Translations under genes and position numbers: made by a program
NCBI GenBank assembly: GCA_017883125.1
Contig: JADGOD010000239.1
Span: 1-20,100, forward strand
Direction of reading: 5' to 3'
Length of the DNA stretch: 20,100 nucleotides
DNA from: Acidimicrobiales bacterium
GTDB taxonomy: Bacteria > Actinomycetota > Acidimicrobiia > Acidimicrobiales > RAAP-2
Notes under the pieces: model-generated
What the model saw: only the letters and a program-made list of their open reading frames with translations
The model's database searches: none
What the model was told of the DNA's origin: nothing
Shown: positions 8,060-15,001 of the stretch, piece after piece
Layout: each line of letters begins with the position of its first letter
Position numbering within the stretch: position 1 is the stretch's first letter

Positions 8060-8652
8060 CGCGTACCTGGCTCGGTGATCGTCATCTCCTCCACGATGGC
8101 ACGCCAGGAGACCTCATGGATCTCCCAGGTCTCCTCAAGCCGTCTCAGGGCAGCCCGCAGTGTCGGCTCCGCCAGAGCATCGGCCTCGGGGAACGAACAC
8201 CACCGGACCTCCTGGCTCTCCCCCGGCGGAGGGTCGGGGTCCGAGTCGGACCCGAGCAGGACGTAGCGGAGGTCGAGGTGGGTGTGCCCCTTCGGTCCAG
8301 GGTGCACGTCGACGTTGAGCAGGGTCGGCCCTTCAGGAGGATGGCAGAGGCTCAGCCCCGTCTCCTCGGTGGCCTCCCGAAGTGCGGCCTGAGGGGCCGA
8401 TTCGCCCTCATCGACGTGGCCGCCGGGCTGGACCCAGATCCCGAGCCTACGGTGCTTGTGCAGGACGGTCCCCCGGGTCCCCAGGACGAAGGCCGACGCT
8501 GTCAGGTGGACGTCATCAGCGTGCTCATCGAAGGGACGGCGCAGGCGGGCGACCTCGATTCGGAGGCGGGCGATCGACACGGCCTCCCGATCGTCCACCG
8601 GGACGATCGAATCGACTCCCGAGAGGACCTCGCCGAGCCGGGCGTCGGTCAT
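8056..8652 (-). CDS. Nudix hydrolase
   Basis: A 198-residue nucleoside-diphosphate-linked-moiety hydrolase. The complete Nudix box (G-x5-E-x7-RE-U-x-EE-x-G-U) spans residues 78-100, from GHVDEGE to REATEETGL, with E93, E96 and E97 as the metal-binding glutamates. The N-terminal 45 residues are helical. The middle has HKHRRLGIWVQPGGH, typical of the fold. The substrate cannot be told from the sequence. ATG 8650-8652 has GAGG about 4 nt upstream. It is probably cotranscribed with the zinc-ribbon gene (4-bp overlap) and perhaps with the PhzF-like gene 66 nt upstream. Confidence 0.9.
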   Translation of the reverse strand: MTDARLGEVLSGVDSIVPVDDREAVSIARLRIEVARLRRPFDEHADDVHLTASAFVLGTRGTVLHKHRRLGIWVQPGGHVDEGESAPQAALREATEETGLSLCHPPEGPTLLNVDVHPGPKGHTHLDLRYVLLGSDSDPDPPPGESQEVRWCSFPEADALAEPTLRAALRRLEETWEIHEVSWRAIVEEMTITEPGTR

Positions 8653-8718
8653 CGCACCTCGCTCAGCAGACGGGCCATCTTCGGACCCTGAAGAACGTCG
8701 CTCCTCTCGCCGATCACG

Positions 8719-9516
8719 TCACCCACCGCCTCCATCATCCACCAGGACCTCGCGCCGGACGAGACGGGTCGCCCCGCTGATGACGACGCCTGCGTCCTCG
8801 ACGATCGCCGTCAGGCGCCCTCCTCGCGCCGAGACCTGGTGGGCGCGGATCGCAGCCCTTCCCAACCGCGCCCCGATGAGCGGGGCGACTACACACTGTG
8901 CGGATCCCGTGACCGGATCTTCGCCGATCCCGATCCGCGGAGCGAACACCCGCAACGTCACGTCGGCGTCGACCCCACCCGCAGCCATTGCGATGACGAG
9001 ATCGGTCTCAAGGTCCAGGATGCTCTGGGGCTCGAGCTCCAAGCCGACGATGGCATCGGGTGTCGAGAACTCGAGGACCGTCGCCTGGGTGCAGCGGCGA
9101 GCGGAGATCGCCCCGAGCGCTGGCGGCGGTGTGAAGGCCGTGGTCTCCCACCGTGGAAGTCGGACCGCAGCGCTCCCGTCTCGGAGGCTTGCGTGAAGCG
9201 TCCCCGACGCCGTCTCGAAGCGGATCGACGCGGGGCTCGCCACGAGCGCACCTGTCTCGAGTGCTTTGATCGCAGCGATGGTGGCGTGGCCGCAGAGCGG
9301 CACCTCGTGGGTGGGCGTGAACCAGCGCAGCGAGAATCCCGGTGGCTCCGGGACGACGAATGCGGTCTCGGAGAGGCCGAAGGCAGCGGCCAGCTTCGCC
9401 ATGGTGAGCACCGGGAGCCGAGCCGCGCTCACGACAGCGGCGGCAGGATTCCCGAGGGCGTCGTCGGCGACGAAGACGTCAACGAAGAAGACATCGCCAC
9501 GCAGCTGCTCGCTCAT
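8719..9516 (-). CDS. PhzF family isomerase/epimerase-like protein
   Basis: About 265 residues of the PhzF superfamily, a two-domain diaminopimelate-epimerase fold. Visible signatures are the N-terminal VDVFVADDALGNPAAAV, the catalytic glutamate region LSETAFV (E50), WFTPTHEVPLCGHAT (66-79), and near the C-terminus EDPVTGSA. True PhzF isomerises a phenazine precursor, but most family members are unrelated to phenazines and of unknown substrate. No other phenazine gene is present, so a general isomerase role is more likely. ATG 9516 starts the usual family N-terminus; an alternative GTG at 9534 adds six residues (MAGSLP). It is the first gene of the minus-strand operon and is divergent from the gene at 9567, leaving a 50-bp shared upstream region. 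Confidence 0.88.
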   Translation of the reverse strand: MSEQLRGDVFFVDVFVADDALGNPAAAVVSAARLPVLTMAKLAAAFGLSETAFVVPEPPGFSLRWFTPTHEVPLCGHATIAAIKALETGALVASPASIRFETASGTLHASLRDGSAAVRLPRWETTAFTPPPALGAISARRCTQATVLEFSTPDAIVGLELEPQSILDLETDLVIAMAAGGVDADVTLRVFAPRIGIGEDPVTGSAQCVVAPLIGARLGRAAIRAHQVSARGGRLTAIVEDAGVVISGATRLVRREVLVDDGGGG

Positions 9517-9553
9517 CGGTAGTGAGCCTGCCACAGCACCGGGGGCGGGGCCC

Positions 9554-9559
9554 TAACGT
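9554..9559 (+). promoter_or_regulatory. Putative -10 box for the gene at 9567 (leaderless)
   Basis: TAACGT fits TAnnnT and ends 7 nt before the ATG; no Shine-Dalgarno sequence precedes the ATG. The surrounding CTAACGTC is identical to that before cydD at 1503-1510. It sits in the 50-bp divergent gap with the PhzF-like gene. No clear -35 element is seen. Confidence 0.45.
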
Positions 9560-9566
9560 CGGGTCA

Positions 9567-10385
9567 ATGGAGACCCAGTTCACGGTGGCGACGTACAACC
9601 TCCACGGTGGGGTCGACGCATGGGGGCGTCCATTCGACGCGGTGAGCGCCGTCAGGGACCTCGGGGCCGATGTTGTGCTGCTCCAGGAGACCTGGACGCC
9701 CGAGGACGGTGTGGGGATGGCCGCCGAGATCGCTGCGGCGATCGGTGGCACGGCGCACGAGGTGATGATGGCCTCAGGGCGTCGGGCCGAGCCTCATCCC
9801 GACGCATCGAAGACCTGGCACCGCCGTCGCTCGTTCATCGATGGCGACCACGCCCTCTACCTCGAGAGCGAGCGCCCGCTGCAGGAGCCCCTCGCCTCGT
9901 CGGACCGCTACGGCTCCGCAACCCCCGGTTCGTTCGGCCTCGCCGTGGTGAGCCGCCTGCCGGTTCGGTCCTCCTCGGTCATCGAGTTCGGGCGGCTCCG
10001 CCGGGACAGGGCCCGCAGGGCAGTGGTCGTGGCCAATCTCGATGTCGGCGGCACCCCGGTCACGGTGGTCGCCACCCACATGAGCCACCTCACGCACGGG
10101 TCGCCACTCCACTTCCGGCGGCTCCGCCAGGTCCTCCGCGAGCTCACCATCGCCGATCACCGGATCGTCCTGGGAGGCGACATGAACCTCTGGGGCCCTC
10201 TGGTCTCGCTCCAGCTCCCAGGGTTGAGGAGGGCCGTCAAGGGAGCCACATGGCCATCCTGGGGCCCCCACAGCCAGCTCGACCACCTCCTCGTCGGGCG
10301 GGGCCTCACGGTCCTCGGAGGCCGGGTGGGCAACATCCCGTGGAGCGATCCCCTCCCGGTTATCGCTCGGCTCCGTCCCCGTTGA
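9567..10385 (+). CDS. Endonuclease/exonuclease/phosphatase family protein, altered active site
   Basis: A 272-residue DNase I-like fold protein. Family motifs are N11 (ATYNLHGG), E41 (VVLLQE, metal binding), GLAVVSR (124-130), H171 (VVATHMSH), D205/N207 (GGDMN) and D239-H240 (SQLDHLL). The last motif, normally SDHxP with the general-base His, reads S260-D261-P262-L-P here, so His is replaced by Pro. The family hydrolyses phosphodiester or phosphomonoester bonds in DNA, lipids or inositol phosphates; the substrate is unknown. ATG 9567 is chosen because the fold begins at once (METQFTVATYN) and a -10-like box lies 7 nt upstream. An in-frame extension to 9522 overlaps the divergent promoter. Convergent with the MFS gene, 19 nt apart. 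Confidence 0.85.
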   Translation: METQFTVATYNLHGGVDAWGRPFDAVSAVRDLGADVVLLQETWTPEDGVGMAAEIAAAIGGTAHEVMMASGRRAEPHPDASKTWHRRRSFIDGDHALYLESERPLQEPLASSDRYGSATPGSFGLAVVSRLPVRSSSVIEFGRLRRDRARRAVVVANLDVGGTPVTVVATHMSHLTHGSPLHFRRLRQVLRELTIADHRIVLGGDMNLWGPLVSLQLPGLRRAVKGATWPSWGPHSQLDHLLVGRGLTVLGGRVGNIPWSDPLPVIARLRPR

Positions 10386-10404
10386 GGAATCGGACGCTGA
10401 CCGA

Positions 10405-11673
10405 TCAGATCATCACCGGCCCGTTGGGCTCCTCGGATTCATCCCCGACGGTCCCCTCCAGCGCGATGCCCAGAGGCTCGGGAAGCCGGGTCAGGAAGTA
10501 GAGCGAGGGGATCACCGGGAGGAAGGTGACGAGGGCGGCGGTCTCGAACGAGCCCGCCGAATCTGCGATGGAACCGAAGGCCACCAGACCGAGCACGGCG
10601 CCGAAGACGGAGGCCACGATCCCCCACCCTGCCACTGACGCCCGGACCTCTGTGGCGAACAGCTCGTTGGTCAGCGCCGTGCCCCCCGGGGCCAGGAAGC
10701 CGGTCGCCATGATCCCCAGGAGGTAGCCGATCACCACTGCCGGCCTGCCTCCCGCGTAGAGGATCAGCGACGCCAGGGCCAACCAGACGATGCCTATGGC
10801 AACTGCGGGGCGTCGTCCCCGCACGTCCGCGACACGTCGTCCCAGCAGCAGGCCAGCGGCCCCGGCCAACGCGGCGCCCACGATCATGGCCGACTCGACC
10901 CCCTTGGGAAGGTGCGTCACGTTCTCGGCGTAGAGGAAGACGAAGCTCGACGCCGGAGCGGAGACCGCCGAGGTTGCGAAGATGAGTGCCATGACCTCGA
11001 GGAGGCGACCCGTCGATCCGTGCCCGACCGAGCCGAACCGGGGCTTGGCAGACTCCTCGATCTCAGCGACCCTCGTCGGCTCGGGGAACTGACGGGCGAG
11101 CAGCGCAACGATGATCAAGGGAATCAACGTCGTGAGGAAGAGGACCCGGAAGCCGAAGACGCCTCGCAGCGCCGAGTGCGCCAGCGCGTTGATCCCCGCC
11201 CCCAGGCCGTAGCCGGCGCTCACGAGGGCGAGCGCCGTGGCGCGCCCCTCCGGCCGGGAGAGCTCGGCGGCGACGACCTGGGTGAGCGCCCCGGCCGCAG
11301 AGAGGAACGGACGGCCCAGGGCGAAGATGGCCACGAACCACCAGTACGACGGGCTCGCACTCGCCATGATCGTGGCCCCCAGGCCGATCAGGCACCACGC
11401 CACCAACGTGACGCGCCTCCCCCGCCTGTCGGCCAAAGCCGCAAGCGGGAGACCTCCGAGCGAGGCGAGGCGCAGGATGGCGAGACCGATGCCGAGCACC
11501 GTTCCCGAGAGGCCAGCCTGCTCGGCGACGGTGGTCCCCCGGACGACGTGGCCGAAGGCCTTGGCCACGTCTCCGAGAGCAGCGACCGCACCGAACTGGC
11601 CGTATCCGGCAGCCAGAGCGATGACCGCCACCACGAAGATCGGGCGGTTGAGCGCGCTCCGGGTCTTCAACAC
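10405..11673 (-). CDS. MFS transporter
   Basis: A 422-residue integral membrane secondary transporter with about 12 hydrophobic helices. MFS motif A is clear after the second helix (G73-R87, with D82, R83, G85 and R86), and a degenerate copy (GRRVADVRGRRPAV) marks the start of the second half. The central cytoplasmic loop around 200-225 is charged (PEPTRVAEIEESAKPRFG). The C-terminal tail is acidic (GDESEEPNG). The substrate is unpredictable; sugar, drug or metabolite carriers look alike at this level. The GTG at 11671-11673 is followed by MLKTRSALNRP, a typical short N-terminus, but the ribosome binding site is weak. Monocistronic, with 151 bp to the upstream oxidoreductase stop. Confidence 0.88.
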   Translation of the reverse strand: MLKTRSALNRPIFVVAVIALAAGYGQFGAVAALGDVAKAFGHVVRGTTVAEQAGLSGTVLGIGLAILRLASLGGLPLAALADRRGRRVTLVAWCLIGLGATIMASASPSYWWFVAIFALGRPFLSAAGALTQVVAAELSRPEGRATALALVSAGYGLGAGINALAHSALRGVFGFRVLFLTTLIPLIIVALLARQFPEPTRVAEIEESAKPRFGSVGHGSTGRLLEVMALIFATSAVSAPASSFVFLYAENVTHLPKGVESAMIVGAALAGAAGLLLGRRVADVRGRRPAVAIGIVWLALASLILYAGGRPAVVIGYLLGIMATGFLAPGGTALTNELFATEVRASVAGWGIVASVFGAVLGLVAFGSIADSAGSFETAALVTFLPVIPSLYFLTRLPEPLGIALEGTVGDESEEPNGPVMI

Positions 11674-11792
11674 GGATCGGGCCTCGAGCGATCGATCTGG
11701 AGAGGGATCGGCACGTGATGGTGATCTTCCTCTGCCATCGTCCGGCTCCCTCGGGGTTCGATTCGCATCTTGGCACCACTCGGGCCCAGGGT

Positions 11793-11818
11793 CGACATCG
11801 CTGCCCGGCCGGGTGTCG
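11793..11818 (-). terminator. Weak hairpin downstream of the NADP-dependent oxidoreductase
   Basis: CGACA (11793-11797) pairs with TGTCG (11814-11818), and the interior holds the palindrome CCCGGCCGGG (11804-11813). It begins a few nt past the stop at 11825 of the minus-strand gene. There is no U-tract and one side has a 6-nt bulge, so terminator function is tentative. Confidence 0.3.
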
Positions 11819-11824
11819 GCGGGT

Positions 11825-12835
11825 CTAGGAGACCTTGACCAGGACCTTGCCGGTGTTCGAACCGGTGAACAGGAGGTTGAGCGCCTCGGGAGCGTGATCG
11901 AGACCTTCGACGATGTGCTCGGAGTGGTAGAGCTTCCCCTCGAGGAGCCAACCGGCCAGCTCGGCCTGGATCGCCCCCCACTCCGCCATGTGGTCGCTGA
12001 CGATGAATCCCTCCATGCGTGCGCGCTTCACGATCAGGTTGTACAGGTTCGACGGTCCGTGAGGCCGTTCCATGGCGTTGTAGCCGGAGATCGCCCCACA
12101 CATCACGACCCGGGCGTGCATCGCAAGGTCGGCGAGGGCGGCCTCGAGGATCTCGCCGCCGACGTTGTCGAAGTAGACGTCCATCCCCTCAGGGCAGAGC
12201 TCAAGGAGCTGGCGGGCCACGTCACCGGCCTTGTAGTCGATCGCGGCATCGAACTTCATCGTCCCCGTGAGCAACGTGCACTTCTCCGGGCCCCCGGCGA
12301 TGCCGACCACCTGGGATGCTCCCTTCAGTGAGGCGATCTGTCCGACCATCGATCCCGTGGCCCCTGCGGCCCCCGAGACCACGACCACGTCACCTTCCTT
12401 CATGGCACCGATCTTCAAGAGTCCGACATGGGCGGTGATCCCAGTCACGCCCAGGACGTTCATGGCCACCGGGAGATCGAGCCCAGCGGGGACCACCGAC
12501 ATGGACTCGAGGCCCTCATCGGCCACGCAGTACTCCTGCCAGCCCGTCATGCCGACCACGCGGTCCCCGACCTTGTAGCGATCCGAGCGCGACTCGACCA
12601 CCTCGCCACCACCTATCGACCGGACCACCTCGCCGAGCCCAATCGGGGGACGGTAGCTCGGCACATCGTCCATCCACGTCCGGATGGTGGGATCGATGGA
12701 GAGGTACTGGACCTGGACGAGGGCCTGACCATCGCCGAGGTCAGGGATCGGCGTCTCGACCGCGGAGGTCGTTGCCACATCGACCATCCCCGAAGGCCTG
12801 ACTGCGAGAAGAAGCTGTCGATTCACCGGTCCCAT
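11825..12835 (-). CDS. NADP-dependent oxidoreductase, zinc-independent MDR family (CurA/PTGR-like)
   Basis: A 336-residue medium-chain dehydrogenase/reductase of the leukotriene B4 12-hydroxydehydrogenase / CurA type. These enzymes reduce the C=C bond of enones and enals with NADPH. The N-terminus NRQLLLAVRPSG and the segment YLSIDPTIRTWM are characteristic. The cofactor fold shows SGAAGATGSMVGQIA (154-168) and GIAGGPEKC (178-186), with K185 placed to contact the 2'-phosphate of NADPH. The structural zinc cysteines of alcohol dehydrogenases are absent. ATG 12833-12835 is chosen because GGAG lies 5 nt upstream; longer readings to 12847 or 12868 have no better site. Divergent from the gene at 12964. 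Confidence 0.9.
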   Translation of the reverse strand: MGPVNRQLLLAVRPSGMVDVATTSAVETPIPDLGDGQALVQVQYLSIDPTIRTWMDDVPSYRPPIGLGEVVRSIGGGEVVESRSDRYKVGDRVVGMTGWQEYCVADEGLESMSVVPAGLDLPVAMNVLGVTGITAHVGLLKIGAMKEGDVVVVSGAAGATGSMVGQIASLKGASQVVGIAGGPEKCTLLTGTMKFDAAIDYKAGDVARQLLELCPEGMDVYFDNVGGEILEAALADLAMHARVVMCGAISGYNAMERPHGPSNLYNLIVKRARMEGFIVSDHMAEWGAIQAELAGWLLEGKLYHSEHIVEGLDHAPEALNLLFTGSNTGKVLVKVS

Positions 12836-12889
12836 GTGATCTCCCATCGTCTGCGCATCGTGCGCCACGCAGCCTTCCAGACTCCTGTC

Positions 12890-12918
12890 GTTCGTGCCAC
12901 AGGCAGAGCGGCACGGAC
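12890..12918. promoter_or_regulatory. Inverted repeat in divergent intergenic region (candidate operator)
   Basis: GTTCGTGCC (12890-12898) and GGCACGGAC (12910-12918) are inverted copies with one wobble mismatch and an 11-nt spacer. They lie in the 128-bp gap between the oxidoreductase and the PH-like gene. The size and symmetry fit a dimeric regulator site, but a chance hairpin is possible. A TAGCCT (TAnnnT) box follows at 12929-12934 on the + strand. Confidence 0.35.
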
Positions 12919-12963
12919 GCCTCGTGGGTAGCCTGACGGGAGAGGTGCGTCGGAGGAGGAGCA

Positions 12964-13713
12964 GTGTTTGGTGGTTTCAAGGCACGTCGCGAAGCGGCAC
13001 GGGCGGCAGAGGCCGCTGCCAAGGAGCACGCAGCGTTCGAGGCTGAGCTCCACGACTGGCAGGTCGAGCGTGACGGGCTCGCAAGCATGATCGAGTTCGC
13101 CCAGTCCGATGGGGTCGTCCCGGACGGTCTCGTCGTCCATCTCGGCGAGCTCGGCTACGGGACGCTGACGAACTGCTCGCTGATCGAGGAGCGCAAGGGG
13201 GCCGGCCACTTCGTCGCCGGATCGGCCGGCGTGTCGATCCCGATCGGGTCTCTCGGCGGCCGCTCGATCCGCTACCGGGTGGGGAGCACCCGGGGCCACT
13301 ACGTCCAAGGGACGCCTGCTCCGACGGCGATCGCCAACGGGACGCTCTATCTGACGAATCAGCGGATCGTCTTCATCAGCCCCACCCAGACCCGGGAATG
13401 CCGGTTCGACCGGCTGGTGGGGATGAATCGGGACGACGAGTCCGGCCAGCTGATGCTGTCGGTCTCGAACCGCCAGCACCCCATCGTGCTCTCCTACGGC
13501 AGCGCCGTCGGCCCGTGGATGGCGTTCCACGTGGACCTGGCGATAGCCCAGTGGCGCGGTGACGTCGACCAGCTGGTCGCCCAGCTCGCCGCCCAGCTCG
13601 CCGCACATGACGCCGTCCGGCCACGAGCGATCGACGACGCTCCAACCGAGACCAGCAGCGCTGCAGTTCGAACAGCGACCCCGGCGCCTGTCGCGATGAC
13701 CAGCGACCCCTAG
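12964..13713 (+). CDS. PH/GRAM-like domain protein of unknown function
   Basis: A 249-residue protein without signal peptide or membrane helix. Residues 1-45 are Ala/Arg/Glu-rich and probably helical or coiled coil. Residues about 115-160 (IANGTLYLTNQRIVFISPTQ, then CRFDRLVGM) look like a bacterial PH or GRAM domain strand pattern: a new-state strand, the LTNQRIVF signature and a following D-R-L-V turn. The C-terminal 40 residues are Pro/Ala/Thr-rich and probably disordered. The GTG at 12964 has a very strong ribosome binding site (GGAGGAGGAG just upstream). The role is unknown; comparable actinobacterial proteins are annotated only as hypothetical. Its stop is shared, on the CTAG palindrome, with the convergent aldo/keto reductase. 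Confidence 0.75.
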   Translation: MFGGFKARREAARAAEAAAKEHAAFEAELHDWQVERDGLASMIEFAQSDGVVPDGLVVHLGELGYGTLTNCSLIEERKGAGHFVAGSAGVSIPIGSLGGRSIRYRVGSTRGHYVQGTPAPTAIANGTLYLTNQRIVFISPTQTRECRFDRLVGMNRDDESGQLMLSVSNRQHPIVLSYGSAVGPWMAFHVDLAIAQWRGDVDQLVAQLAAQLAAHDAVRPRAIDDAPTETSSAAVRTATPAPVAMTSDP

Positions 13714-14690
13714 AGATGCCCTCGGATGGCGTGGGGGGCGTAGGGCGCCTCGAGCGCTGCGATCTCTGCATCGCTCAAGGCCACCTCAACGGCGGCGATG
13801 GCGTCCTCGACGTGCAACGCCTTTGTGGCACCGACGATCGGAGCGGTGACTCCCTGTCGTGACAGCAGCCACGCCAGAGCCACCTGAGCCCTGGAGATCC
13901 CCCGGCTCTCGGCCACCGCGGCAACGGCGTCGACCACGTCGAAGTCCGCATCGGTGTAGAGCGAATCGGCGAACAGGTCTGAGTTCGCCCGAGCGGTGAG
14001 ACGCTCGCCCGAGCGGGTGCGATTTCCCGTGAGCAGACCGCGAGCCAGCGGACTCCACGGGATGACACCGACGCCCATGTCGATGCACTGGGGGATCATC
14101 TCGCGCTCCTCCTCGCGATAGGCGAGGTTGTAGTGGTTCTGCATCGAGATGAAGCGCGTTCCTCCGATCTCGTCGGCGGCACGCTGCATCTTGGCGAACT
14201 GCCAGGCGTACATGGAGCTCGCACCGATGTACCGGGCCTTGCCCGACCTGACAACCTCGTGGAGCGCTCCCATCGTCTCCTCGACCGGCACCCGGGGATC
14301 GAACCGGTGGATCTGGTACAGGTCGACGTAGTCGAGGTCGAGGCGTCGGAGCGATGCGTCGATGCCCGACAAGATGTGCTTGGCCGAGAGCCCCTTCCCG
14401 TTAGGCCCTGGCGTCATGGGCCCGTGGACCTTGGTGGCGATGACGGCCTCGTCCCGACTCAGGTACTTCTTGACGAGACGCCCGGTGACCTCCTCGCTCT
14501 TGCCCTCCGAGTAGACGTCGGCGGTGTCGAAGAAGAACACCCCACCTTCGACCGCCGTGCGCACGATCAGATCAGCGAGGTCCTCATCAACCACCCAGGG
14601 GCGCTGCGAGGATGACCCCCCGAAGCTCATCATCCCGAGACAGATCTTCGAGACACGCAGGCCGCTTCGGCCCAGGTTCGCGTTGCGCAC
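13710..14690 (-). CDS. Aldo/keto reductase (second copy, distinct subgroup)
   Basis: A 326-residue NAD(P)H-dependent carbonyl reductase with the full tetrad: D55 and Y60 (FDTADVYSEG), K87 (IATKVHG) and H128 (YQIHRFD). The region GVIPWSPLARGLLTGNRT and the C-terminal VGATKALHVEDA are family-typical. The insert after K87 (GPMTPGPNGKGLS) and general look place it nearer the YajO/AKR12-like reductases than the gene at 4885; the two are only distantly alike. Two GTG codons are adjacent. The one at 14688-14690 is preferred because AGGAGG then lies 5 nt upstream, against 2 nt for 14693. Divergent from the lyase-like gene, with a 311-bp gap; convergent with the PH-like gene, sharing the stop palindrome. 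Confidence 0.9.
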   Translation of the reverse strand: MRNANLGRSGLRVSKICLGMMSFGGSSSQRPWVVDEDLADLIVRTAVEGGVFFFDTADVYSEGKSEEVTGRLVKKYLSRDEAVIATKVHGPMTPGPNGKGLSAKHILSGIDASLRRLDLDYVDLYQIHRFDPRVPVEETMGALHEVVRSGKARYIGASSMYAWQFAKMQRAADEIGGTRFISMQNHYNLAYREEEREMIPQCIDMGVGVIPWSPLARGLLTGNRTRSGERLTARANSDLFADSLYTDADFDVVDAVAAVAESRGISRAQVALAWLLSRQGVTAPIVGATKALHVEDAIAAVEVALSDAEIAALEAPYAPHAIRGHL

Positions 14691-15001
14691 CACTTCCTCC
14701 TTCGGGGTTCTTCTCGGCTTATGAGACGCCGATCTTGCTTACCACGGCTGGCACCACAACCACCGGGGCAAGGCTCGGCGACGACCCCCGTTGGCCGCCG
14801 CACCCCCGCGGTGCGACCAGCACCAGAGGTGGGGTTCGATGAGGGCGGCGTTGCACTGCGGGCCGGGTGCCTCCAGGATCGACGACGCAGCTCAACGAGA
14901 CCGGTACCGTCCGAGGTGTTAGGAATCACCACGGGGCGGACAGGTGCGGCACGCATCAAGGGTCCCCTGAGTCATCACCGAAGGCATGGGGAGGAACGCA
15001 C
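14691..15001. promoter_or_regulatory. 311-bp divergent intergenic region
   Basis: This gap serves the starts of the reductase (minus) and the lyase-like gene (plus). It holds three symmetrical elements: a hairpin CGCACC-N5-GGTGCG (14799-14815), the palindrome CGGTACCG (14902-14909), and an imperfect repeat GGTG-N8-CACC (14915-14930) containing TTAGGAAT, a loose -10-like box. The ribosome binding site GGGAGGA of the lyase-like gene is near 14990. I see no coding potential: the in-frame extension of the lyase-like gene from 14867 has atypical composition and no ribosome binding site. Confidence 0.4.

Noticed and set aside
6596..8266. 556-codon open frame on the plus strand opposite the phosphatase and zinc-ribbon genes
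   Set aside because: It is antisense to two genes with clear catalytic and zinc-binding motifs. The translation shows no domain and spans the boundary between them. Long antisense frames are expected in GC-rich DNA.
8719..9516. Phenazine biosynthesis locus
   Set aside because: Only a PhzF-superfamily protein is present; no other phz gene is in the window, and most PhzF homologs do other chemistry.
9620..10501. 293-codon plus-strand frame overlapping the EEP gene and the end of the MFS gene
   Set aside because: Its product is Arg/Pro/Gly-rich frame-shadow sequence, and the overlapping frame carries the family motifs.
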